64,000 nt of DNA. It comes from Camellia lanceoleosa (lineage: Eukaryota > Streptophyta > Magnoliopsida > Ericales > Theaceae). The notes under the pieces are model-generated. The model searched no databases, was not told where the DNA came from, and worked only from the letters and a program-made list of their open reading frames with translations. Position numbers and translations under genes: made by a program. The DNA is taken from the NCBI GenBank assembly GCA_025200525.1, contig CM045758.1, positions 8,738,580 to 8,802,579 on the forward strand, in the 5' to 3' direction. Positions 35,613 through 45,504 of this stretch are shown in pieces (the stretch's first letter is position 1; each line of letters begins with the position of its first letter).

Positions 35613-37855
35613 AGTGCCTCCCTCCTCAATATCATGCCCTCAAATGAGGTTAGTAGCTCAAACAGATCCTCGGTATATCCTGGGGGTGCATGTAAATGCA
35701 TTGAGAATGATCAATGTCCAGAACAAACAAATATCAAAAAGAGATGGGAAAACTAAAATGTGGTATATACTAGAGGTGCATCCTGGGCTCTGGTGTATCT
35801 ATGCTCAGCTGCTGCGGGCTCAATTGGGATATGATAGGCCTCCCTAGTATACCGCCAACATGTAAGTGCACTAGGCAGCTCCGGCCACCCAGTCCCCTGC
35901 CTCGAAGCCTCTACCACGGGCTCGCCGCCCGTTGCTCAAGGCCTTGCTCTCGTGGCAGGAGCCTTCACTCCATCACCTCCGTGAACATCGGTCAGAGGCA
36001 GCATCAAGTATGTCTGGATAAAGGCCGTGTAATCGCCCTGTACACAGAAATACTCTACCTCCAAGCCTACCATGAACTGGATCACCTTGTTGGCAGATAG
36101 CTTGTTTGTTGCTCTCATGGATACTGGCAGTGCCATCGGTATAAACGGAGCGAGCAGGTCCATGGTCTAGCGCACAAAGCACTCGCCTAGGAACCAAGCT
36201 CGGCAAATTGGGCCCTCAAGTAGGATATGATAGCAGGAAATGCCCTAAGTCACAAAGATCGGGCTTGAAGCCTTATCTTGTCGTGGCCTGTGGTCGCCAT
36301 GTGATCTGAAATGGAAAGTGAACAGGTTATCAGTCACTGTCAATTGCTAATATATTAATCAAAACAGCTGCAAAGCAAAAAAATGACTGTGTTTTGAGTT
36401 ATCACGTGCGCCGCTACCGTGTTGAAGTACTAGCGGAAAAACATGAGGGGCTTACGAGTCCTACGGCAAAGCTGGCCGTCGTATACCCAAGAAAAGAGGA
36501 CCGCCAATGGAACCTCCTCTACATGCTCTGGGAAAAAAGTCGGGAAGTATGCAAACATCCATGGCTATGGAGAAAGTGCAGTGATATATGATCAGTATAC
36601 AGTGTTTAAACAGATATAGAAAATGCGAAGCAGAAAGTATACAGTGTTTGAACAGATATAGAAAGTGCAAAACAGAAAGCACACAATATAAACAGATGCA
36701 GAAAGTGCAAAGCAGAAAGCGTATGTGTTGAACAGATGTAAAGCAAGAAATGCTGAGCAGAAAATGTAAAGTGTAAAGAGGGAACAGAGAAATATACCTC
36801 CTAGGCTTGCCAATAGCCTCCAAACAAGTTCCCTTTCAAACGGGATAAAGAGCTCATATATCCGTATAATGTGGTGAGGCCGACTCCACCCCAATCGTAA
36901 AACTGAACTCAAGGAAGAGTCACCAAGGCACTTAGCAAATATAGGTCCATGGTGTTCCACCTGTTTGAAAACAAGGTGGTACTGAAGATGAACATAAGGA
37001 AGCTCCTGGCATACTGCTCTATCTCCTCTATCGTCTCGGGCTCGGTCTCCCTGAACTATTTCTCGAACTAGGTGTATCGCATGATACTTGTCCGGTATGT
37101 CAGTGGATGTACCCCAAGCAACTCGAGCCAGGCTGCCTCCCACTCTTCCATATCAGAATCGAGAGGAATCGAATCACCCTTTACTCCTAAGCCGATGATC
37201 ATGGCAAAGTCGTAAGGAGTCATCGTCATCTCCTTTGAGGTGGAAAGGTGGAGAGAGTTGGTGGTGTCCCACAATCTCTCTATTAGCCCTCCAAGAAGTG
37301 GATGGCTTGTGGTAACTTGAGTCAAGCTGGAACAGAAGAGACCGAAGCCTGCCTCGTCAACAATGTCACAAACTCCAGCTGGGAGCTCGCCATACCAATC
37401 TTAAGTAGTCATTGTACCATAGCCCCTATAGGCGTAAGACTCATCCTGAGGCAGTGGATGAGATGCAATCAAATCAAGGCAATGCATGAGATGTAATCAG
37501 ATCAAGGCAGTGTATGAGATACAGTTAGATGAAGGCAATGCAAGAAATGCAAACAATTAAGGGTAGAAATGCATAGAAACAGAGTTCATACCTCAATGGC
37601 GATGGCCGATAAATGAGACTCTGGCTTCCTCAACAAGAGGTCCTTTGGTGCGTCCTCAGTGAAATTAGTAAAACATCTGATGCCTTTGGTAATAGGCAAT
37701 ATGTGTGTCTGAGGATGATACCTCTCTAGATCAAAATGCCATATACTCAATGACAACGGCTCTGGTTCAGCCTATGGCTCGGCCTCGATGTCTGCCTTAA
37801 AGTCTACTAGGGGAAGCTCGGGAGGAGCCCCATCATGGGAAAAATTGTCTGACAT

Positions 37856-38560
37856 CTGAAAATAGGTGTGAGATGGGTGAAAAGTGAAGAAAAGTGAAGA
37901 AAAAGGAGTAAACTTGGAAAAAGTCAACCCTAAGAGAGAGAAAATGAAGAAAAAAGTCAAAGCCAGGAAAAGTGCACAGAACTCAAGAGAAACTCAAGGG
38001 GAATAATCTTAGAATGGTGGAAATGAGCAAAGAAGCATCGAAATCAAATTCCAATAGGTTCAAAGCAAAGAGAACTAGGATTTAGCGAATAAAGTTTGTG
38101 TGGGGCATTGGAAAACGCGTAAAAGGCTCAGATCTAGAGAAGGAAAGCACCTAGGGAGAGAGAAAGAGCATTTTCGGTCAAGGGAAAGTGAGGAAATGAG
38201 GTGTGATGACCCATACTTAAAGTCCCAAGCCAAAAACCCCTTTTTACCTTCAGTCTGCCATCGATGGCTGGCAAGGCACACTGGTGGCCGGCAAGGCACA
38301 CCAGTGGCTGGCAGGTGGTCGGCGGCTTTCTAAGGGTTCTCCCTATGTCCCTGGTTCTGTTTTGTGCCCTTGGATTTTAAGAAGTGAAGGGACTGTTCAT
38401 TGTTTGGTTCAGAATGCCTCTATGGAAGCTCAGAACTGCATTTCCAGTGCACGATGTTCGTCACTCATTAACATAAGCAAGGTGTATCCTTTTTAACATA
38501 TTGCAACTTTTCCAAGAGGTAAATTTGGAGTTGTTCTTTAATTGGTTTTGACGAATATGC
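37856..38560 (-). promoter_or_regulatory. Upstream region of the antisense PMD gene of element 1
   Basis: Contains TGGCTGGCAAGGCACAC, TGGCCGGCAAGGCACACC, GTGGCTGGCAGGTGGTCGGCGG at 38267-38330, a cluster of GGC(C/T)GGC words about 410-475 bp upstream of the ATG. Element 2 has GGCCGGCCGGCC at about 390-450 bp upstream of its PMD ATG. A possible 3' splice site (TTTTCAG) abuts the ATG, so a 5' UTR intron is possible. Confidence 0.5.
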
Positions 38561-38564
38561 TTTT

Positions 38565-38990
38565 GTTATTGCATAGAATGTGTTTCTTTGTTGTTGCATG
38601 GAACGTGCATTCTACTTATACTGTCGCATTGAGCATGCTTTTATTCTAGTTGCATAGAATGTACTTCCGCTTGCATAGAACATGCTTATTGCTTTTGTTC
38701 TTGAATCATGCATGGAATATATGCATTTGCCTTTGAATCTTGCATAGAATATGCTCCCGTTGCCAATCATGCATAGAATATGCTCTCAAATTGTTTGGTT
38801 CACATAGAACATGTCATTATATCTCAGTTGTTATCATGCATAGAATATGCGTTTCCTATTCGATACACATGTATAGAATATGCACTTCTCCATTATTGCA
38901 TAAAATACGCACTTCTCTATTGTTGCATAAAATATGCTTTTATTCTTGTTTCATGCATAGAAAATGTACTGCTGTTACATAGCACGTTTT
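38565..38990 (+). repeat. Repeats of GCATAGAATATGC
   Basis: The phrase TGCATAGAATATGC (itself partly palindromic: GCATA...TATGC) recurs about twelve times at intervals of roughly 30-40 bp with variants such as CATAGAACATG. The three-frame ORFs over it (MHRICSRCQ..., CIEYAL...) are by-products. Confidence 0.75.
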
Positions 38991-39149
38991 TGTACATAGG
39001 TACGATATTGTATGTATGGTTCATTCAGTGGAGCCAGCATAGGCAAACGATATTGTATGTGCAGTCCATAGTCCATTCAGAGGAATTCCAAGTTAAATCA
39101 TTCGTACCCTTCAAATTATATCCTTTTATTCTCCATTCTCTTGCATGTA

Positions 39150-39665
39150 ACGCGTTAGGTTACCCGTCTTTCGGTTAAAAACATTTGTGTGCGTCCTGAT
39201 GTTCATACCACTCTTCGGTTAAAAACATTTGTGTGCATCCTGATGTTCATACCATCCTTAGGTAACCTGTCCTTCGGTTAAAAACATTTGTGTGCGTCTT
39301 GATTTTCATACCATCCTTAGGTTACCTGTCCTTCGGTTTAAAACATTTGTGTGCGTCCTGATGTTCACACCATCCTTAGGTAACCCTTCGGTTAAAAACA
39401 TTTGTGTGCCTCCTAATGTTCATACAACCCTTCAGTTACCGTCCTTCTGTTAAAACCATTTGTGTGCGTCCTAATGTTCAAACCATCCTTAGGTTACCGT
39501 CCTTCGGTTAAAAGCATTTGAGTGCGTCATGATGTTCATACCATCCTTCGGTTACCGTCATTCGGTTAAAAAGCATTTGAGTGCGTCCTGATGTTCATAC
39601 CATTCTTTGGTTATCGTCCTTCGGTTAAAAACATTTGGGTGCGTCCTGGTGTTCACACCATCCTC
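39150..39665 (+). repeat. ~57-bp tandem repeat, about nine copies
   Basis: Unit: CCTTCGGTTAAAAACATTTG then TGTGCGTCCTGATGTTCATACCATCCTTAGGTTACCGT. Copies are regular with few changes. Located between the antisense PMD promoter and the polypurine tract. Element D has a shorter, related series at 15395-15510. Confidence 0.85.
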
Positions 39666-40200
39666 ATTTTCTTCCGTGTGTGATGCATTAGGATCTTGTT
39701 TGACATCTCGGGTACACCTGATAATTTTGTTACTCTTTGTCTTTCTTGCGCGTCGCGTAGTTAAGCTTACATAATTTTTTTACATCCTTTCTGCATGAAA
39801 TGAGGTTTGACTCGTAATTCCCACACGTGGCATGTTTGTTTACTTTTTTTCATGATTGAGATTGCTATGCCTTATTTCGGTCTGTTTGTCCTATTTCGAT
39901 CTGTTTAAATGTGGCATTCTCATTGCATTGTGTTTGCATTTAAATTTTTCATTGTACAGCCTTATTGCATGATCATAAGTTATGTTCTTGCATCATGCAT
40001 ATCATTTGCATCTTGTCCCAGAACTACGTTGGTTTGATTCCTTGCAAAGGGATACGTAGGCAGTCTGCGGGCGCAACCATTTGTTTTCTTTCTTGATTGT
40101 TTGTCCAAGTCTTACGGCCTTGTCAAAATGGGTCGTCTCTAGGCCTTGACATTCACTCACGTTATTTCATGACTTCCGAGTTCTGTCGAAGAGGGGCAAC
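39666..40200 (+). other. 3' internal end of element 1 and polypurine tract
   Basis: TTTGATTCCTTGCAAAGGGATACG, GTCTTACGGCCTTGTCAAAATGGG, GACATTCACTCACG and GTCGAAGAGGGGCAAC match the equivalent stretch before LTRs D1, D2 and B. The purine run GAAGAGGGGCAA at 40188-40199 is the polypurine tract, directly against LTR F. Confidence 0.75.
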
Positions 40201-40389
40201 TGTAGACACCCCATTTTTGACGGCCCTTTAAGACTTGGATGTTCTTACAAGTACATCTGATAATGAGTCTGTTTGCTCGCCAAGTACTCGAAGTCATCGG
40301 CGGAATGCCACAGGTTTGAGCATTTCAAACCCTATATCCATTTTATCTCATCTTTGGACCATGCCTGGTTTTTTTCAGCTTAAAGTTCT

Positions 40390-40630
40390 AGATGGCCTAC
40401 CGGCCATCCTTGGAGGTTGCTGGCTACCATTTCTCCTTTGCCGACCATTGATGTACCTTGCCGGCCATCAATAAAGCCTTGCCGACCACCACTGACGCTC
40501 GGCCGGCCGCCTTTGTTTGCTGCAGATATTTTATGATATTTTGTGCCAGTTGTTTGCACAGATTCATGCATCTTCCAACACGTATATGGCTGGATGTTTG
40601 TGAGGAAATTTTGTGTTTTCTATAAATAGG
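40390..40630 (+). promoter_or_regulatory. LTR F promoter with GGCCGGCC words
   Basis: ACCGGCCATC (about 40399), TGCCGGCCATC (about 40461) and TCGGCCGGCCGCC (about 40499) lie about 110-225 bp upstream of TCTATAAATAG (40619-40629). A run of CTCTCTCTC follows, as is common near plant start sites. Confidence 0.6.
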
Positions 40631-43270
40631 ACCTCTCTCTCTCATGTGAAGGGGTTAGAAAATTTGAAGACAAAAAAATTTCTCTCTAGATTTTTCTCTC
40701 TCTTACAATTTTGCGCCTAAGTGCTTGTCTTCTCTACACTTTTACATACACTACCTTAACCAAAGTTGCTAGTCTTTGAGCTGAGATAACTTGGGTCCTT
40801 CTTTCAGCTCTAGGAGGTGGTTTTTGGCTTGGATTGTTAGCCAACTTGTGCTTTGCTTCAAAGGTATAACACTTGCCTTGTTTGTCCTTGTTTTGTATAC
40901 TTGTTTTGCCATCCTTTTCAACTATTTTGGGGTTGGTTTTGAATTGTAAAAAGCTCTATTTTTGTGGCCTAAAAATGGTGGTTTGAGCCTCCTTTTAGTT
41001 AGGGGGTGGTTCACCCATGTTGTTTCCTTGTGTGTAAAGCTTTTGTGCCTTTATTCATCACTTTAAAACCAACTTTTTTTGCCTTTTAACCATTGAATTT
41101 CAAAGATTTTTCAGTGGTAAAAATCTTGTTTTGAAGTCCAAAATTTGAGGGGTTAGCCTCCATTCCTTGTGTCTTGTTTGCATGCTTAGTTAGCCTTACA
41201 TGTTAGCATGTTTTTTTAGTTTAACTTAGCTTGAGTCCAGCATAATTTAGCCTCTGAAATAGCCTAATTTAGCTCTGTTTTGGGCTGTTTGGTTCATTTG
41301 AACTTTGTTTTACATAGTTGTAATGTAAGTTCCTTGTACTAGCTTGTTGTTTTAAAGCTTTAAATATTATTGGTTTGAGTTGGTTGCTTGTTTTTACTGC
41401 TTTTAGTACTCATTTTCAGCACCTAATCATATCTGCAACCTTCCCCCTTCTTAGTTTTATTTTTGTTTTGAAAGTGGTTTAAACCATTTGCTTGTTTAAA
41501 GCACGAAATTGAGATGTTTGTGCTTAATGGTTTAATTCCTTTTGGGGTTCATTACCAACCTAAAACAACCTTTGGTTTGAGCTTTCTTTCCATTTAGAGG
41601 ACACTCACCAATGGACTGAATGGCCAAAGGATGATTTGATAATTAAAATGAGTAAACAAAATTGACAAGTAAAATAGGCAAGATAAGCATCTCTTTGTGT
41701 TGCATTGCATGTGTTCAAACCAGATGTTAGTTTGAACACAAAGAAAATAGAACATTTCATACTCAAAAGTGATGAAATGTGCTATTTTCCTTGGTCTCCA
41801 TTGCCCTTGATCATGCATGATTGGGTGGTGGTCATTCGAGTCTTATTTGTGCATTTCTCGAAATTATACAACTTGGATCTTTGGCCATCATGCAATGAAA
41901 TTGCTTGATTGGTGGCTTTGGATCCAAGTGTGCCACTCCTTTGAGATTTTGAGATGATAAAGAGGGCTACAGTACAAACAAACCCTTGGAAAAACCCCCC
42001 TTTTGCTTTATTTGTGCTCTGTTGTAGCATGGTGATCCAATGCAGCAGTGGCTGACGATGCACCACTAGTGCCGGCAGTGCATCATTTCTGGCCGGCAAT
42101 ACACATTTTTGGCCGGCAGATGGCCGATAGCAACCATCCATGGCCAGCAGGCCACTGATGCAAGCCTCAAAGAATACTTGGTATGGTGAAGCAGAAAGAT
42201 TCTGAAGTATGCTCAACCCTGCAAACAGAGACTCTCAAGAGCAAAATGGTGGTCTTCCTGAGCGAGAACTGAGCATATACATTTTCTACTTCCCGAGGCG
42301 GAGCAGTGGCAGCATATTTTAATGTTTTACATGCTGAGTTTATTCACATTGGTGTTGTAATTTAATTAATTAGTTTGCTAGTTAGTTAAAGTGTTATAAT
42401 AATTAGTAATTAGCTTAGCTAGTTATCATTTGGTTTGTAATATTTAGTCTAATTAGCTTAATTAGATTAGCTTAGCTTAGCTCTAATTCGTTCAAACCCT
42501 CCTTCGCAAGGGTGTAATGTTGTAATAAGTGTGCGTGCGTGTGTGCATGTATGTCTTCCAACTCTACGTCTTTCTCCATTTTATTTAATCGCTTTTGATG
42601 GTTAGATTAGGGACATATTTCAATTAGTATACTGCATGCTTGCATCCATTCATCACATGCACCGAGGCTCGGTGCATCATTAAAATTGCATTGTCATTTC
42701 AATACTTCATTGAATACATGTTTAAATCGCATGTTGTTCAAATCGATCCATATGCCATATTAGCAGTCGGGCCTATTAATTACATATTGCATGTATTGCA
42801 TTAGGCATCTTAACATAGTTAGGATCATGCATCTTTTTAACTAGTTTCTGTTTTAACTCGGTGTATTCGGTGAGTTTTTATGCTTTAGCATACTTGCATA
42901 AGTGTGAATATTGCCATGTCTAGCATGCTTGCCATGAGGCTATGTGCTTAAAAGCTAAACTACATGAATGCCTGTGGATGAAGGCTTGTTGTTTGAATTG
43001 GAATGATTCAACAAATGTATGTTTTAAGCCCACTTTGTTGAGTGGCAAATCATGTTTTAAGCCCACTAAGTTTGGTGGGAAATTCGCATCTTTTAAGCCC
43101 ACTTGAGTTGGCAAATTCAAACCATTTTCGCAAACAAACATGAGTCGAATTGTTCTAAATTGAGCAAACTAGTTTATACTTGCTTGTGCGCATCACATAG
43201 TAATGTTAGCTAATGACCAGAATAAGAACACGTAATGTTTATAAAAAAATCATATTATGATTAGTAGAGG

Positions 43271-43285
43271 CCGATCTTTTGATCG
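43271..43285 (+). promoter_or_regulatory. Conserved LTR hairpin, first copy in LTR F
   Basis: CCGATC-TTTT-GATCG, five pairs plus loop. A second, less perfect copy (GCCGAT-ATTTG-ATCAGGC) lies at 44182-44199 in the duplicated domain. Confidence 0.55.
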
Positions 43286-44546
43286 TGCGAGCGTAGGTGC
43301 TTAATTCATGACCTTCCCTTCTCGTACCTAAGTTTCTGAGCTGAGGCAACTTTGGTGATAACGGACATGTGGCCTTTGACATGAGTCAGGGTTTCCTAAA
43401 TTTCTCCAAAATAAAATATTTAGGTGGCAACTCTGTATCTGGCAAAGCAGTCCAATTTTGACATTATTTGATTTAAAATCGATTTTCCAAAATCATTTAC
43501 CAGATTTGGACTCTTTGGTATTTATCAATTTCACATTGCACTTGTGAGATTAGATTCAGAACCGCAGGAGTCCGAACTGTGAGGCCTTTCTTTTCAAACC
43601 TTTCTGAAAGGCGGGGCGCAGAAAAAAGGCATGCCACACTCGGTTCATCATTCTAATTGCATTGTTAGTTTAAATACTTCTTTGAATACGTGCTTAGATC
43701 GCATGCTATTTAATTGCTCCATATGCCATGATTAAGTAGCCGAGCCTATTTAGATTGCATATCGCATGTGTTGCATTAGTCATTTTGCATAGTTAAGATC
43801 ATGCATTTTTCTAACTTATTCCTTTTTGGGCTTAGAGTACTAAGTGAGCCCTTACTCACTTTAGCATGTTGCATGAGTGTGATTGTTGCCATGTTTAGCA
43901 TGCTCGCTTTGAGGCTAATTGCTTAAATGTTAAACTGCTTGAATGCCTATGGATGAAGGCATGTTGCTTGAATTGGAATAATTTGAGTAATGTACATATG
44001 AGATCGCTTTTTCAAGTGGTACATATTTCGAAACAATTTTCAAAACAAACATTAATCAAGTGTTTTAATTTTTGCAAAGTTAGTCTATACTTGTGTTTGT
44101 GAGAATCACATAGTAATGCTAGCCTAATAACCAGGACAAGAGCATATAATGTAAATAAGATTCATATCATGATTAGTAGAGGCCGATATTTGATCAGGCA
44201 TGCGAGGGTGCTCAATTTATTCATGACCTTCCTCGCTCGTACCTAAGTTCTCGAACCGAGACAATCTTGGTGATGATGAACACATGGCCTTTGGCATGAG
44301 TCATGGGTTTCCTAAATTTCTCAAAAATAAAATATTTAGGTAGTGACTTTGTATCTGGCAAAGTAGTCCATTTTTGGCAATTTGATTTAAAATTGATTTT
44401 CCAAAAGATTTGCCAGATTTGGACTCTTTAGTGATTATCTATTTCACATTGCAATTGTGAGATCAGATTCAGAACCACGGGAGTCCGAACTGTAGGGCTT
44501 CTTTCGACTTCCGAAAGTGGGTGCGAAAAAGTTGAGCTACAGTTTC

Positions 44547-44564
44547 TGGCAACTCCGCTAGGGA
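44547..44564 (+). promoter_or_regulatory. Primer-binding site after LTR F
   Basis: TGGCAACTCCGCTAGGGA starts five bases after the LTR end, the best-preserved primer site of this family in the window. It begins with TGG, complementary to a tRNA CCA end. The tRNA is probably tRNA-Arg by analogy with Ogre/Tat elements, not verified. Confidence 0.7.
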
Positions 44565-45182
44565 ATTTAGAGAACTTAACTCAAAATTCATGATATGAAA
44601 TTTTATCTACACTTATATGTTTCCTTGCATTGCATTTGCATTGATGCGCTTAAGTCACTGTGTCTGCCATTTGCTATTCCTGGACGGTTTGCCAGAGGCT
44701 TGCCCGAAAAGCTTGCCAAAAGGCTGACCGATCACGAGCTCTACCATGATGGGAACACAACGCTTAGATCTAGACTACCATTGTACCGTTTGATCCTCCT
44801 TTCACTTCTCGGTGTTAGGTGTGAGAGGTTTATTAGGTGGTCTTGCTGAGGTACCCTTTTGACCATTTGGCCTAGTTACATATCGAAAGCCATAGAGATT
44901 GTTCCAAACTAAGACCGGATGCTTACCTGAATACAGGATTGTGTGAAACCGCTTTGTTTGAATAGTGAACCCTAGCTTTTAACGAAACTAGGACAGGGTA
45001 ACCTTACCCCCTCATAAGGGTGTTTTGGCTCTCACTTAATTGGTATGTGCTTTATAGTGAAACTATACAAGAATGTACGTATCAGTTGAAAATGTGATAT
45101 CAGTATTGGGGACAGAATTCAGTTTTGAGTGCAGTCCTACAGCTTTGATTACATCTGTGTGTTGTTAACATCTGAGCTGAGG
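44565..45182 (+). other. Leader of a truncated element after LTR F
   Basis: GAGAACTTAACTCAAAATTCATGATATG and then leader text (GATGGGAACACAAC, ACCCTTTTGACCATTTGG, GGGTGTTTTGGCTCTCACTTAA) match 5237-5640. It stops at about 45130-45182, where LTR B of element 2 begins in the opposite orientation. No gene is seen. Confidence 0.65.
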
Positions 45183-45489
45183 TGTGTAACAAGCCCGAGG
45201 GGGGACCTCGCTACAGCTCGGACTCGAATTTGTGTCACGGTTCTTAATCTTGAACCAAAGAGTCCAAATCTGACAAATCGTTTTGAGAAAACAGATTTTT
45301 TTTTGAAAGAAGTGCCAAACATGGACTGCTTTGCCAGATACAGAGTCGCCACCTAAATATTTTATTTTGGGAAATTTAGGAAACCCTGACTCGTTGCCTA
45401 AGGCCACGTGTCCGTCATCACCAAAGTTGCCTCGGCTCGGGAACTTGGGTACGATTGGGGAAGGTCACTTCGTGAGCACCCCCGCTCGC

Positions 45490-45504
45490 CCGGTCAAAGA
45501 CCGG
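45490..45504 (-). promoter_or_regulatory. Conserved LTR hairpin, copy in LTR B
   Basis: On the minus strand CCGGTC-TTT-GACCGG. Compared with CCGATC/GATCGG of LTR D, the A-T pair is a G-C pair here: both sides changed and pairing was kept. Confidence 0.65.

Larger units (their letters stand above)
31843..37855 (-). pseudogene. Plant mobile domain (PMD) gene, antisense in element 1
   Basis: Six apparent exons, inferred from element 2 and splice sites: 37592-37855 (MSDNFSHDGAPPELPLVDFK), 36798-37445, 36406-36564, 35771-36305, about 35690-32456 (split by a solo LTR) and 31843-32245. Exon 2 carries the PMD core: GYGTM, WYGELPAGV, GGLIERLWDTTNSLHLST, MTMTPYDFAMIIGLGVKG, EWEAAWLELLGVHP and, in a shifted frame, WGGVGLTTLYGYMS. 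Exon 4 has RAWFLGECFVR and VQGDYTAFIQTYLMLPL. The end is acidic and Ser-rich, closing with KKRMKRASRS. PMD proteins occur as host genes (MAIN/MAIL type) and inside transposons. There is an in-frame TAG in exon 1, a stop in exon 2, and shifts elsewhere. It runs opposite to gag-pol. Confidence 0.8.
40201..44541 (+). repeat. LTR F, 3' LTR of element 1 (4.3 kb) with duplicated 3' domain
   Basis: Starts TGTAGACACCCCATTTTTGA right after the polypurine tract and ends GAGCTACA five bases before a primer-binding site. The conserved 3' domain is present twice: about 42660-43636 (ending GCATGCCACA) and again 43640-44541, the second copy clearly diverged. The U3 has GGCCGGCC words (40395-40510) and a TATA box at 40619-40629. 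Part of it (about 42040-42366) matches the 5' scrap at 21676-21989. Being preceded by a polypurine tract and followed by a primer site, it may have been shared by two tandem elements. Confidence 0.8.

Noticed and set aside
38740..39178. ORFs of 80 and 132 codons with CIEYAL and HRICS repeats
   Set aside because: They follow the GCATAGAATATGC repeats and have no independent support.
42300..43640. A separate full retroelement between 42300 and 45180
   Set aside because: No coding is present. The text matches the 3' domain of LTRs twice plus a leader, which is better explained as LTR F with a duplicated domain.
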